Of a stretch of 64,000 bases of DNA, positions 53,286 through 62,553 are shown piece after piece (within the stretch, counting starts at the first letter, position 1; every line of letters starts with the position of its first letter). The notes under the pieces are model-generated. The model did not search any database. It was not told where the DNA came from and saw only the letters and a program-made list of their open reading frames with translations. Source of the stretch: Desulfocurvus vexinensis DSM 17965 (GTDB taxonomy: Bacteria > Desulfobacterota > Desulfovibrionia > Desulfovibrionales > Desulfovibrionaceae); the NCBI RefSeq assembly GCF_000519125.1, contig NZ_JAEX01000010.1, positions 1 to 64,000 of the forward strand, given 5' to 3'. A program made the position numbers and the translations under genes.

Positions 53286-54732
53286 GGGGCGTCTCCTCGT
53301 CGGCGGGGAAGGTGATGGTGACCTGCGCGCCGCCGTCCGGGGCGTTGGCGAAATCGAGCCCGGCCCCGTGGCTGGTCAGGATGTTGGCCACGATGGCCAG
53401 GCCCAGCCCGGTGCCGTTGTCCTTGGTGGTGAAGAACGGGTCGGCCAGCCGGGCGACCACCTCCTGGCCGAAGCCCGGGCCCGTGTCGATGAAGCGCAGG
53501 CGGGCGCCGCCGCCCTCGGCCCGGCCCTGGATGGTCAGGGTGCCTCCGCCGTCCATGGCCTGCATGGCGTTGACCATGATGTTGTACAGCGCGCGGTAGA
53601 GCAGGTCCTTGTCGCCCTTGACGTGCAGGTCCGCAGGATAGTCCTTGGCCAGGGTCACGCTTTTGCCGTTGAACTCGTGCTCCAGGAAGGTGCAGGCCTG
53701 GTCCAGCAGCAGGGCCAGGTCCACGTCCTCGCGGCGCGGCTTCTTGGGCCGGGCGTAGTCCAGGAAGTCGTTGACCGTCTGCGACAGGCGGCGGATCTCG
53801 TCGAACATGACCTGGAGCAGGGTCACGCGGGGGCTGTCCTCGGCGCGGGCCTTCTTGAGCAGCATCTCGGCGCTGGACTGGATGATGCCCAGGGGGTTGC
53901 GGATCTCGTGGGCGATGCCCGCCACCACGCGGCCCATGCTGGCCAGCTTCTCGGCCTGGAGCAGCTCGCGTTCCAGCTTCTGGGTACGCTGCATGCGCTG
54001 GCGGTTCATGGTGTCGGCCTTGCGGATGAACAGCAACAGCAGCAGGAACAGGAAGAACGACGAGGTGAAGGAGATGGCGATGATCAGCCACTGGAAGTTG
54101 ATGGCCGCGCGGTAGTCGTCGGTGATGTCCTGGGAGAACTCCAGGATGCCCATGGGCTGGCCGCTGGGCCCGCCGGGGTACAGGCTGCGCTCGGTCTTCA
54201 GGGGATAGACCGTGCGCATGACCACGCTCGCGGGGTCCAGGTCGAAATGGATCATCGCCCGCCAGGGCGAGACGTTGGTGACGATCTCGAAGTTGTGCAC
54301 CAGAACCTTGGCGGCCTGCTTCACCGCATCGCTGGCCAGGTCCTCGTCGCCGGCCTGCTCCGGGTCCGTGGAGTAGGACACGATGCCGTCCAGGTCGTAG
54401 ATGCGCAGCTCCATCACATGCTGGCCGTGGATGGTCTCGCTGATGACCTTGTCGAGCTGGTGGTACTGCTCGTCGCGCTGCAGCTCGATGCGCCCGAAGG
54501 CCATGAGCGTGGGCACGGTGTAGCGCTGGTAGATCTGGTGGTTCAGGTTCTCGGCCAGCAGCAGGGCGAACTCGCGCTGCTTGGCCAGCAGCGTCTCGCG
54601 CGCCGAATTGGCCAGGATCACCGACATCAGGATGCTGGTGGCCATGATCAGCACCAGCGAGCCCCACGAAAGGAACCTGGCCAGCTTGAAGGGGCGGGCG
54701 GCGTCCGCAGTGGAGGGTGGTGTCTGATTCAT
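53275..54732 (-). CDS. Membrane sensor histidine kinase paired with the NtrC-type regulator
   Basis: The 485-residue kinase has a membrane span at ~20-45, a periplasmic sensor region of ~180 residues (dCache-like with RYTVPTLMAFGRIELQRD), and a second span near 228-250 (LIIAISFTSSFFLFLLLLLF). The cytoplasmic kinase carries GIAHEIRNPLGIIQSSAEML with phospho-His and ATPase motifs including DTGPGFG and GTGLGLAIV. The signal is unknown. The stop overlaps the regulator's start by 11 bases, and the aminotransferase lies 24 bases upstream. Confidence 0.93.
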   Translation of the reverse strand: MNQTPPSTADAARPFKLARFLSWGSLVLIMATSILMSVILANSARETLLAKQREFALLLAENLNHQIYQRYTVPTLMAFGRIELQRDEQYHQLDKVISETIHGQHVMELRIYDLDGIVSYSTDPEQAGDEDLASDAVKQAAKVLVHNFEIVTNVSPWRAMIHFDLDPASVVMRTVYPLKTERSLYPGGPSGQPMGILEFSQDITDDYRAAINFQWLIIAISFTSSFFLFLLLLLFIRKADTMNRQRMQRTQKLERELLQAEKLASMGRVVAGIAHEIRNPLGIIQSSAEMLLKKARAEDSPRVTLLQVMFDEIRRLSQTVNDFLDYARPKKPRREDVDLALLLDQACTFLEHEFNGKSVTLAKDYPADLHVKGDKDLLYRALYNIMVNAMQAMDGGGTLTIQGRAEGGGARLRFIDTGPGFGQEVVARLADPFFTTKDNGTGLGLAIVANILTSHGAGLDFANAPDGGAQVTITFPADEETPHAE

Positions 54733-54756
54733 GGGCGGGGGCGGCCTCCCGGGCGC

Positions 54757-55929
54757 CTAGGGCACGATGACCCCGGCGACCTTGTCCAGGGCCTCGGTCA
54801 GAGTCCTGTCGTCCAGGGCGTAGGAAAAACGCACGCAGCGGTCGTCGCCAAAGGCCGCGCCCGGCACGGCGGCCACCCCGGCCTCCTCGAGCAGCACGGT
54901 GCACATGGCCGTGGAGTCGGGCATGCGCTCGGTGTACAGCGCGCTCACGTCGGGGAACACGTAGAACGCCCCGTCGGGCCGCGGGCAGACCACCCCGGGC
55001 CAGGACGACACGATGCCGTGGGCCAGCTCGCGCCTGCGGGCGAAGGCCTCGCACATGGTGTCCATGAAATCCGTGGGCCCGGTCAGCGCGGCCACGGCGG
55101 CCTTCTGGGCGATGGAGCAGATGTTGGAGGTGCTCTGGCCCTGGATCTTGCTCATGGCCTTGACGAGGTCCGGATGGGCCAGGACGAAGCCCACGCGCCA
55201 GCCGGTCATGGCAAAGCTCTTGGACAAGCCGTTGACCACGGCCACATGCTCGGGGTGGCGCTCCCAGAAGGGCGCCAGGCTCACGGGCCGGGCCGGGGCG
55301 TAGACCAGCCGGTCGTAGATCTCGTCGGAGACGATGAACACGTCGCGGGCCACGGCCCACTCGGCCAGGGCCGTCAGCTCGGCGGCGCTGTAGTGCACGC
55401 CCGTGGGGTTGGAGGGCGAGTTGAGCAGCAGCATGCGCGTGCGCGGCGTCCTGGCGGCGTCCAGGTCGGCCGGGGTGATCTTGAAGCCCTGCTCCGCGCC
55501 CGAAGGCACCACCACCGGCTCGGCGTCGGCCAGCTGGACCATGGCCGGATAGCTCACCCAGTAGGGCCCGGGAATGAGCACCTGGTCGCCGGGGTTGAGC
55601 AGGGCCTGTATGACGTTGTACAGCGCCTGCTTGCCGCCGTTGGTGACCATGGTGGCTTCCATGGCGGCGCTGGTGCCGTAATGGCCGTTGAAATAGCCCG
55701 CCACGGCCTCGCGCAGCTCGGGGATGCCCGGCACCTGGGTATAGCGGGTGAAGCCCGCGTCCAGGGCGGCCTTGGCGGCCTCGCGGATGTGCGCGGGGGT
55801 ACCGAAGTCCGGCTCGCCCACGGAAAGGCTGACGATGCTGCGGCCCTGGGCGCGCAGGTCCATGGCCTTGGCCGAAATGGCCAGGGTTGCCGAGGGCTTC
55901 ACGTTCTGGAGTTTCTTGGCGATCTGCAT
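54757..55929 (-). CDS. aspC: Class I/II pyridoxal-phosphate aminotransferase (aspartate-type)
   Basis: Moves an amino group between aspartate and 2-oxoglutarate, or similar acids, in the cytoplasm. The 390-residue product has the AAT-Ib pattern: VSLSVGEPDFGTPAHI, TNGGKQALYNVIQALLNPGD, LLLNSPSNPTGVHYS, VVNGLSKSFAMTGWRVGF with the PLP-binding Lys, and FGDDRCVRFSYA with the substrate Arg. The start is ATG 55929; the frame above it is open but Gly/Arg/Pro-rich. The kinase-regulator genes follow at close spacing and may be co-read. Exact substrate preference is not shown. Confidence 0.92.
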   Translation of the reverse strand: MQIAKKLQNVKPSATLAISAKAMDLRAQGRSIVSLSVGEPDFGTPAHIREAAKAALDAGFTRYTQVPGIPELREAVAGYFNGHYGTSAAMEATMVTNGGKQALYNVIQALLNPGDQVLIPGPYWVSYPAMVQLADAEPVVVPSGAEQGFKITPADLDAARTPRTRMLLLNSPSNPTGVHYSAAELTALAEWAVARDVFIVSDEIYDRLVYAPARPVSLAPFWERHPEHVAVVNGLSKSFAMTGWRVGFVLAHPDLVKAMSKIQGQSTSNICSIAQKAAVAALTGPTDFMDTMCEAFARRRELAHGIVSSWPGVVCPRPDGAFYVFPDVSALYTERMPDSTAMCTVLLEEAGVAAVPGAAFGDDRCVRFSYALDDRTLTEALDKVAGVIVP

Positions 55930-56128
55930 GTCCGCTCTCGCAGGGGGTGGGGGGTGGGTGACAGGGCCCGGGGGCGCGGTGCGCCCGCCCGCCGTCCGAT
56001 GCGTCCCTCTTAGGGTAATTCCCGCCGAAGGTAAATGGCCCGTGCCCGCCGGGGCGCAGGGTGTTGCAGTTCCCGGCGCTTTGCCGTACCGTTTGGGCCC
56101 CCCTACCCCAACGCCGGATCCGCCGCCC

Positions 56129-57301
56129 ATGTTCCAGCCAGCATCCCTGCCGCTGTCCCCCATAGCCGAGCGCGCCCCGCGCGACGAGATCCTGCGCCTG
56201 CGCGCGCACCTCGAGGCCCACTGCGACCTTGGGCTGCTGGAAACCGTCCCGGCCATGGTCCTGGTGCTCGACGCCAGGCGCCAGGTGGTCCATGCCAGCC
56301 GCAGCCTGCTGGGCTACGCCGGGACGCAGGACCAGCCCATGGCCATGGCCGCCGCGCTGGGGCAGCGCCCCGGCGAGCTGTTCAGCTGCGTGCATTCCGT
56401 CGAAGCCGCCCACGGCTGCGGCGCGACCCGGGCCTGCGTGCAGTGCGGCGTACTCCGGAGCCTGCGCGACGCGGCCGCAGGCGCTGTGGCCGAGGACGAA
56501 GGCCGGATGCTCCTGCGCCGCAAGGGCCGCCTCGCCGCCGTGACCGTCACCGCGCGCGCCGTGGCCATGGACTTCGCGGGCCGGCCCTTCCTGCTGCTCT
56601 ACCTGCAGGACGTGCGCGACCGGCACGCCAGCGAGATCATGGAAGGCCTGTTCCTGCACGACGCCCTCAACGCCCTCAACGGCATCGTCGGCGCCGCCGG
56701 GCTGCTGCACGAGGAGACCGAGGGCGAGCCGCACGAGTTGGCGGGCATGGTCCTGGAGCGCGCCGGACACCTGGAGCACGAAATCCGCGCCTACCGCATG
56801 CTGCTCGACGCCGAAAAGTCCGAACTGGAGCTGCACCCCGGGCCCGTGGACCCCGGCGCGGCCTGCGCGGCCCTGGCCCGGCTCTTCGAGGCCCAGGCCC
56901 GCCAGCAGGGCGTGATGCTGGCCTGCGCCCCGGGCCCGCAGACCGCGCTGCACACCGACAAACGCATCCTGGTGCGCGTGCTGGAAAACCTCGTCAAGAA
57001 CGCCGTGGAGGCCTCGCCCCAGGGCGGCACGGTGACCGTCGGCCACACCGCCACGGACCACGGGGTGCGCTTTTTCGTGGCCAACGAGGCCGTGATGCCC
57101 GCCGAGGTGCGCGACCAGGTCTTCCAGCGCTTCTTCTCCACCAAGGGCCCCGGGCGCGGCCTGGGCACCTACGGCGTGCGCCTGCTCACGGAGAACTGCC
57201 TGCGCGGCGAGGTGGGCTTCACCTCCGAGCCGGGCGCGGGCACGGTGTTCCATGTGGAACTGCCCCGGTCCCTGGGCCCCGGCGGATCGGCGGCGCAGTG
57301 A
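56129..57301 (+). CDS. Soluble PAS histidine kinase with a Cys-rich motif
   Basis: This 390-residue kinase has no membrane span. The PAS-like sensor (~25-180) contains [21 protein letters not shown] at about 89-109, that is C-x-H, then GCG, then C-x2-CG. The pattern recurs in kinases of Deltaproteobacteria and suggests a metal, haem or iron-sulfur ligand set. The dimerisation helix carries [18 protein letters not shown] (phospho-His). The ATPase domain has [12 protein letters not shown] and [14 protein letters not shown]. No regulator gene is adjacent. It starts at ATG 56129, and longer in-frame starts precede non-conserved sequence. sfsA overlaps its stop (GTGA). Confidence 0.88.
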   Translation: MFQPASLPLSPIAERAPRDEILRLRAHLEAHCDLGLLETVPAMVLVLDARRQVVHASRSLLGYAGTQDQPMAMAAALGQRPGELFSCVHSVEAAHGCGATRACVQCGVLRSLRDAAAGAVAEDEGRMLLRRKGRLAAVTVTARAVAMDFAGRPFLLLYLQDVRDRHASEIMEGLFLHDALNALNGIVGAAGLLHEETEGEPHELAGMVLERAGHLEHEIRAYRMLLDAEKSELELHPGPVDPGAACAALARLFEAQARQQGVMLACAPGPQTALHTDKRILVRVLENLVKNAVEASPQGGTVTVGHTATDHGVRFFVANEAVMPAEVRDQVFQRFFSTKGPGRGLGTYGVRLLTENCLRGEVGFTSEPGAGTVFHVELPRSLGPGGSAAQ

Positions 57302-58008
57302 ACGCACCGCTGCTGCCCTTCCCTGCGGGCTGCCGGGAGGCGGCCTTCGTGCGCCGGGTCAAGCGCTTCAGCGTCGAGGCCCGGGCGCCAGGGGGCGCCA
57401 CGCTCTGGACGCACACCAACAACTCCGGGTCCATGCTCGGGCTGCTGCGGCCCGGGGCGCAGGTGCTGCTCTCCCCGGCGCCCGGAGCCGGGCGCAAGCT
57501 CAAGTGGACCCTGGAAACCATGGATTTCCACGGCGTGCGCGTGGGCGTGAACACCCTGACCCCCAACCGCCTGCTGCGCGCCGCGCACCTGGCCGGACGC
57601 CTGCCCGGCACCCGGGGCTACACGACCTTCCGCCCCGAGGCCGCAGTGGGCGACTCGCGCCTGGACGCGCGCCTGGACGGCCCGGCGGGCACCCTCTACG
57701 TGGAAGCCAAGAACGTGACCCTGGTGGAGGACGGCGTGGCGGCCTTTCCCGACGCGCCGACCCTGCGCGGGCAAAAGCACCTGCGCGAGCTGACGGCCCT
57801 GGCGGGCCGGGGCGTGCGTGTGGCCCTGTTCTGCCTGGTGCAGCGCGCCGACTGCGCCTGCTTCGGCCCGGCCGACTACGTGGACCCCGACTACGCCGCC
57901 CTGTTCTGGCAGGCCGTGGACGCAGGCGTGGAGATCTGGCCGTACCTGGGCCTGGTCACGGCCCGGGGCATCGACCTGGGCCCCCGGCTGCCCCTGGCGC
58001 CGCGCTAG
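57298..58008 (+). CDS. sfsA: SfsA family DNA-binding/nuclease-like protein
   Basis: The 236-residue protein begins at GTG 57298, overlapping the kinase's TGA. Family segments: [44 protein letters not shown], and VEAKNVTL, with the nuclease-like Glu-x-Lys core. SfsA was named for sugar fermentation stimulation in E. coli; a PD-(D/E)XK-like fold is proposed, and its real task is unclear. It is co-translated with the kinase, and the palindromic element follows at 58054. Confidence 0.9.
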   Translation: MNAPLLPFPAGCREAAFVRRVKRFSVEARAPGGATLWTHTNNSGSMLGLLRPGAQVLLSPAPGAGRKLKWTLETMDFHGVRVGVNTLTPNRLLRAAHLAGRLPGTRGYTTFRPEAAVGDSRLDARLDGPAGTLYVEAKNVTLVEDGVAAFPDAPTLRGQKHLRELTALAGRGVRVALFCLVQRADCACFGPADYVDPDYAALFWQAVDAGVEIWPYLGLVTARGIDLGPRLPLAPR

Positions 58009-58053
58009 GTGTGTGCACGCCCGGGGACGGTGCGCGCTCCTGGGGGCGGATAA

Positions 58054-58176
58054 GCCTCCGGCGGCTTAAGGGCCGTGGGCCCTTAAGAATCCCATTCGGG
58101 GAGGGCGTGGCGGCGCGCCGCCACGCCCTCCCAATGCGGGATGCTCAAGGGGCGTGCCCCTTGATCCGCCGGAGGC
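58054..58176. repeat. Nested palindrome with three hairpins inside an outer stem
   Basis: The outer arms GCCTCCGGCGG (58054-58064) and CCGCCGGAGGC (58166-58176) enclose three stem-loops. They are CTTAAGGGCC with GGCCCTTAAG (58065-58087), a perfect 34-base palindrome (58099-58132) built of GGGAGGGCGTGGCGGCG and its complement, and TCAAGGGGC with GCCCCTTGA (58145-58164). The RNA or single strand would fold like a cloverleaf. It fills most of the 232-base convergent gap 58009-58240. No T-run follows. Confidence 0.85.
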
Positions 58177-58240
58177 AAATCCACCCAGGGGATACGCGCA
58201 CCGCCCCCAGGCTTCCGCCTGCCGGGACGAGGGGGCGCGG

Positions 58241-59977
58241 CTAGAGCGAACCGGCGGCCAGGGTCATGCTGCCCAGGGGCAGGAAGGTGGTGGCCTGGCG
58301 CATGGTCAGGGGCAGGTTGTCGCCCGGGCGCAGTTCGAAGCCGGAAGCCCACGGGGCCAGGTCGTTGCCCGTGGTGGCCAGCAGCTTGTCGCGCGGGCCG
58401 TTGCTCCACACGTCGGCCAGCCGGTAGCGGCCCGGGGGCAGGGTCACGCTGCCCCCGGCCAGCCAGGGCACCACCACCTCGCCGGACGGCCCGTCCAGGC
58501 GCAGGGCGTGGATCTCGCGCGGCAGGACCCGCAGCGCGAATTCGGAGCGGCGCATGCCGGGCGTTTCGCGGACCACGCGGCACAGCACGCCCCCGCCTCC
58601 GGCCTTTTCCAGATACCGCCCGATGAAGGCCCCGGTGTCGAGGATGATCTCCTGCCCGGCGTCCTGGCCGTCGTTGCCCAGGGGCTGGCTCACGTAGCCC
58701 TTGAGGTTGAGCACCTCGCCCTCGGGCCCGGTGGCGCCCCAGACTCCCTCCAGCAGGAGCTGGTCGCCCTCCAGGGCGTCCAGGGTGCCGCCCTCGGGCA
58801 CGAAGCGCAGCTCCCCGTTGATCCAGCAGGCGAACAGCACCCCGCCTGAGGCCTTAGGGCCGCCAGCCTCGTTCCAGTCCACGCGCACGCTGCCCACCCG
58901 GTCGCCGTCGGCCAGCACGTCCAGCCGGGGAATGCGGTTCAGGGCCAGGCGCGGCGCGACCACGAGGTTCTGGTCGGGCCGGTCGGGGGCGACCACGGCG
59001 GGGACGGCGTCGCACAGCGAGGCCCCGCGCACGGCGCTGGCCTCGATGCGGCTGCCCGGACCCAGGGCCAGGACGATCTCACCCCCCGGGGGCAGGGGCT
59101 GGCCGTTGACCACCACCGACAGAGCCTGCGCGCGTTCCACGTCCTGCTCGTTGAAGTCGGGCACCTCGACCTCGACCCCGTACTGAGCCAGGATCAGGCA
59201 GGTGGCGCGCACCTGCTGGCGAACCTTCCAGCCCAGCTGGCTGATGTTCTTGCTGACCTCGATGGCCAGGGCCGGGATGCCCGCCTCGGACAGGGCGTGG
59301 TAGGTCAGCGACTTGCGCTGCTCGGGGTGCGCGGTCCGGGTGGAAAAGGTATCGGTGTTGAAGAGCTTGAACTGCCAGGCCGGAACGATGGACGTGTTGA
59401 GTTCGTCAAGCACCGAGGTGGCCACCTGGGCCAGGTTGATGCGTCCGCCGTACAGCGGGGTGTCGATGATGATGGACTGGCCGTAGCGGCCCGGGTTGCG
59501 CAGGCCGTCCACGTAGGTCGGGTGGTAGAAGCCCGAGCCCTCGTGCAGGTGGATGAAGGCGTCGGAGCGGCGCAGCAGGAAGCGGATGGCCCGGGCCAGG
59601 CGGTCCTCGAAGAAGGTGTTGTAGTCCTGGTCGAAGCGGCGGTTGAGGTCCACGTTGATCTGGCGCTTCTTGGCCAGCACCGTGGGCACGTTGGCCCGGG
59701 GGATGACGATCAGGTTGCCCTTGCGCACCTGGGCGCGGGTCAGGATCTGGGCCGCCAGGTAGCCGGAGACCTCGTCGCCCTGGATACCGCCCTGGACCAT
59801 GACCGTGGGCCCGGGCTCCTTGCCGCGCAGGAAATGCACGTCCAGCGGATACTGGGTTCCGGCGAAGAACGTGAAGCGGGGGGGCAGTTCCGTGGCCAGG
59901 GCAGGCGCGGCCAGGGCCATCAGGGCCAGGGCCGCCAGCAGGCTAAGACAGAATCCGCGCCAACGGATAGACGTCAC
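58241..59977 (-). CDS. Csd4/Pgp1-like M14 carboxypeptidase, peptidoglycan trimming
   Basis: The 578-residue protein starts at GTG 59977 with a Sec signal (LSLLAALALMALAAPALA at about 11-28), so it acts in the periplasm. Residues ~40-270 are an M14-like zinc peptidase with QGDE at 66-69 and FIHLHEGSGF at 141-150. The zinc set Gln66, Glu69, His145 replaces the usual His-x-x-Glu...His. Csd4 of Helicobacter and its Campylobacter relative Pgp1 share this rare Gln ligand and trim muropeptides to give helical shape. About 300 further residues form beta-rich domains. It overlaps the membrane-anchored gene by 35 bases. Enzyme action is inferred from motif and neighbours. An ATG at 60025 is an alternative start. 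Confidence 0.82.
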   Translation of the reverse strand: MTSIRWRGFCLSLLAALALMALAAPALATELPPRFTFFAGTQYPLDVHFLRGKEPGPTVMVQGGIQGDEVSGYLAAQILTRAQVRKGNLIVIPRANVPTVLAKKRQINVDLNRRFDQDYNTFFEDRLARAIRFLLRRSDAFIHLHEGSGFYHPTYVDGLRNPGRYGQSIIIDTPLYGGRINLAQVATSVLDELNTSIVPAWQFKLFNTDTFSTRTAHPEQRKSLTYHALSEAGIPALAIEVSKNISQLGWKVRQQVRATCLILAQYGVEVEVPDFNEQDVERAQALSVVVNGQPLPPGGEIVLALGPGSRIEASAVRGASLCDAVPAVVAPDRPDQNLVVAPRLALNRIPRLDVLADGDRVGSVRVDWNEAGGPKASGGVLFACWINGELRFVPEGGTLDALEGDQLLLEGVWGATGPEGEVLNLKGYVSQPLGNDGQDAGQEIILDTGAFIGRYLEKAGGGGVLCRVVRETPGMRRSEFALRVLPREIHALRLDGPSGEVVVPWLAGGSVTLPPGRYRLADVWSNGPRDKLLATTGNDLAPWASGFELRPGDNLPLTMRQATTFLPLGSMTLAAGSL

Positions 59978-60659
59978 TGAAGATAACCTGCCCTTCGTTA
60001 TTCTTGATGACCAGACGCAGGCCAAAGACCTCGCCCCGGGTCAGCCCGGCGGGCAGCCCGAAGGAGGTGGAAATCTGCTTGAAACGCTGGATCTGGAAGA
60101 TGAGGTCGCTTTCGTTCAATTGCGGCTGCTTGTCCTTGCCGTCGTTGGCCACGACGACCAGGGAGGCGACGCCGGCGATGGCGTCCTCGGTCTGCAGGTT
60201 GTTCAGGTTGAAGACCACCTGGATGTGGCGCTCGCCGTTGATGCGCGCCTGCATGTTGTCCACACGCACCTGCTGCAGGTCGGTGCGGGTGAAGATCCGC
60301 GTGAGGTCCACCGGGGGCTGGGGCGGCGCGGGGGGCGCCTTGGCGGCACCCTGGCCCCCGGCGCCGGGCTCTGCGGCCTCCTTGGCGGCGTTGGACTTGA
60401 GGATCTGCTCGATGTTCTTCAGGCGCTCCAGCTCGATGTGCGCCTCGCGCAGCTCGCGCATCACGGCGGTGTGCTCCTCGTGCAGGGCCTGGTTCTCCCG
60501 CCAGAAGGCCAGACCGAAGTACCCGCCCGCTCCCGCCACGGCCATGAGCACCAGCAGGAAATACAGCCCCAGCTTGAGCCACACCGGGGCCACCCGGTAG
60601 CGGCGCACGGGAGTGTTGTCGCGCATCATCAGGACGTTGTACTTGGCCTTGCTGCTCAT
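59943..60659 (-). CDS. Membrane-anchored coiled-coil protein of unknown function
   Basis: I do not recognise a family. The 238-residue product has a short basic N-terminus, one membrane span (~26-52) and a coiled coil (~53-92: HEEHTAVMRELREAHIELERLKNIEQIL). An Ala/Pro linker (about 95-117) leads to a beta-rich periplasmic domain (~120-238). The layout resembles scaffold proteins of cell-wall machines. It lies exactly between the Csd6-like gene (adjacent) and the Csd4-like gene (overlapping), so it may tether both enzymes to the membrane. That role is inferred from position. Confidence 0.82.
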   Translation of the reverse strand: MSSKAKYNVLMMRDNTPVRRYRVAPVWLKLGLYFLLVLMAVAGAGGYFGLAFWRENQALHEEHTAVMRELREAHIELERLKNIEQILKSNAAKEAAEPGAGGQGAAKAPPAPPQPPVDLTRIFTRTDLQQVRVDNMQARINGERHIQVVFNLNNLQTEDAIAGVASLVVVANDGKDKQPQLNESDLIFQIQRFKQISTSFGLPAGLTRGEVFGLRLVIKNNEGQVIFSDVYPLARILS

Positions 60660-61931
60660 CTACAGGGGCCTCCAGTCTTCGCGAAGGATCTTCCATCCCG
60701 CGCCGTGGGGCACCATGAGCAGGGTCTTGACGCCCTTGTCCTCGTAGCCGCCCTTGGCGGCGTAGGTCTGGTTGAAGGTCACCTCGATGCCTTCGGGCGC
60801 CAGGGCGTAGCGCTGTGAGCCGAAGACCACGCGCTTGGGCGTGGCCACGGGCCACAGCTGGGCCTTGTGCTCGCGGATGGCGTGGCCCGAGCGCTCGCCC
60901 TGGGTGGCTCCGGGGGCGAAGTGCTTCATGTAGCCCGCCAGGTCCGCGCGCTCCCAGGCCTTGCGCCAGGCGTCGATGACCGGGGCGATTTCGGCCCTGG
61001 AGCGCTCCAGGTAGGCGCCGTCCAGGGTCACGCCGGTGCGCTCCCACTCGCGGCCCACGATGCGCAGCCCGCCGCCAGCCCCGCGCATCCAGTACAGGCG
61101 GCTGATGCCCTCGGAAACCAGGGCCGGGGAGCGGTAGTACTGCCGGAAATAGGTGACCACGTAATCCGGCCCGGCCAGGGCGCGCACGTCGTGGGCCAGG
61201 ACGCGGATCCAGGCGTAGCGCTCGAACAGGCTGCGCTTCTGGGCCCTGAAGCGCTCGAAGTCCCCTTCACCCGCCTCGGAGTAGGCCTTGGGGTCGTAGT
61301 AGGAGAAGAACTCCTCGGAGCCCGTCTCCCAGGCCCGGGCCCATTTGTTCACCAGGGTCACGGCCTCTTCGAGATCGCGGGCGGCCCCGGCGTCGGCCAC
61401 GGCGTCGGTGCGCACGGCCAGTTCGCTGGAGATGACCACCGGGGTGCCCGGGTCCAGGGACTGGCCCAGGACCTTGAGATCCGGCGTATTCATGGCCACG
61501 CAGCCGCGCGTGTCACGCGGGACGATGTTCCTGCCCCGGCCATGGATCCAGATGCCGTACCCGGTCTTGCCCTTGAGGCGGTCCACCGGGTTGGGGTAGT
61601 TCAGGGGGTAGGCGAGGTTGCCGTACATTTCCCAGTCCAGGGGCCGGGTCATGCGCCCCTCGACGAAGTACACGCCCTCGGGGGTGCGCAGGTCGCCCAT
61701 GGACTGCTTGTCGCCGTTGCCCTGCCCGGTGGTGCAGGGGTAGCTCGACAGCTCCTTGAGCGGGCTCTGCCGGGCGTAGAGGTGCAGCTTTTGCGACGCC
61801 TTGTCCACCGCGAGAAACTTGTGCGGCAGGCTGGGGTGCCCGGCGATGTTCGCCTTCCACCCCTCACCAGTGGCCGGGCCCGCCCAGAGCAGGCAGGCCG
61901 ACAGAGCAGCGAGGATACAGAGCCTTCTCAC
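60660..61931 (-). CDS. Csd6/Pgp2-like L,D-carboxypeptidase (YkuD fold with NTF2-like domains)
   Basis: The 423-residue periplasmic protein has a Sec signal at ~1-22. Its L,D-transpeptidase fold (~37-165) carries the catalytic IHGRG with His130 and RDTRGCVAMN with Cys144. Two NTF2-like domains follow (~185-300 and ~305-423). This layout is that of Csd6/Pgp2, which cut tetrapeptide stems and shape Helicobacter and Campylobacter cells. It lies seven bases after the lipoprotein gene and adjoins the coiled-coil gene. Transpeptidase activity cannot be excluded. Confidence 0.87.
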   Translation of the reverse strand: MRRLCILAALSACLLWAGPATGEGWKANIAGHPSLPHKFLAVDKASQKLHLYARQSPLKELSSYPCTTGQGNGDKQSMGDLRTPEGVYFVEGRMTRPLDWEMYGNLAYPLNYPNPVDRLKGKTGYGIWIHGRGRNIVPRDTRGCVAMNTPDLKVLGQSLDPGTPVVISSELAVRTDAVADAGAARDLEEAVTLVNKWARAWETGSEEFFSYYDPKAYSEAGEGDFERFRAQKRSLFERYAWIRVLAHDVRALAGPDYVVTYFRQYYRSPALVSEGISRLYWMRGAGGGLRIVGREWERTGVTLDGAYLERSRAEIAPVIDAWRKAWERADLAGYMKHFAPGATQGERSGHAIREHKAQLWPVATPKRVVFGSQRYALAPEGIEVTFNQTYAAKGGYEDKGVKTLLMVPHGAGWKILREDWRPL

Positions 61932-61938
61932 GACGCCC

Positions 61939-62553
61939 CTACTTGGAAGTCACCCAGGTGAATTCGATTCGTCCGGCAGGGCCGGCGACCACCAAAGCCA
62001 GCGGCCCCTCGGGCACGTCCTGGAACCGCACCGTGTAGAAGCTGCGCCAGCGCGTGGCATACGGGAAAAATGCCGTCAGCTTCTCGGCAGGCCAGAAATC
62101 CCGCTCCATGGGCCTGATTTCCTGGGGGTATAGCGTATTTGCCCCGGAGAGTGCAAACACCTTGAAGCGTTCGTTGCGCAAAGACAGCCTGTCGGCCCCG
62201 CCGCCGGGCGCGGCCAGGGCCAGGACGATCTCCAGCCCCTGCTGCGCGGCCACCTGCTGCCCCGCGAGGGCGCGGGCCGCCTCGTCCCCGGTCTGACCGT
62301 ACAGCTCGGCGTATTTGTCCACGAAGGCCCGGCGCCAGTCCTCGGCCTTGAGGGTCGCCGCGGCGGAAAAGGCCAGGTTCACCCCGTCGTAGACGGCGCC
62401 CGAGCGCGTCCAGCGCCGGGTGGTCTGCATGTAGGGGTCGGTCATGTCGGGCCACAGCAGGGTGGCCGCGTCGCGCGTGGCCGTCTGGCAGGCCGGGGCC
62501 GCGAGGGCCAGGGCCAGCGCCAGGGCCAGGACGATTCTAGTCGGCAGCCGCAT
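61939..62553 (-). CDS. Putative exported lipoprotein of the cell-shape operon
   Basis: The 204-residue protein has an N-terminal signal (IVLALALALALAAPACQ); the Cys at about 22 could be lipidated, but the motif AAPAC is not a strong lipobox. The rest is a mixed alpha/beta domain ending GPAGRIEFTWVTSK, with no family I recognise. I chose ATG 62553, with AGGAG 11 bases upstream; a GTG at 62565 is possible. Its start overlaps the pyrE end by 17 bases, and the Csd6-like gene follows by seven, so it belongs to the same message as the shape genes. Confidence 0.8.
   Translation of the reverse strand: MRLPTRIVLALALALALAAPACQTATRDAATLLWPDMTDPYMQTTRRWTRSGAVYDGVNLAFSAAATLKAEDWRRAFVDKYAELYGQTGDEAARALAGQQVAAQQGLEIVLALAAPGGGADRLSLRNERFKVFALSGANTLYPQEIRPMERDFWPAEKLTAFFPYATRWRSFYTVRFQDVPEGPLALVVAGPAGRIEFTWVTSK

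Noticed and set aside
53123-57307. A ~1390-residue open frame on the minus strand across the kinase, aminotransferase and PAS kinase region
   Set aside because: It is an out-of-frame or antisense shadow of well-supported genes, low in sequence complexity and without motifs.
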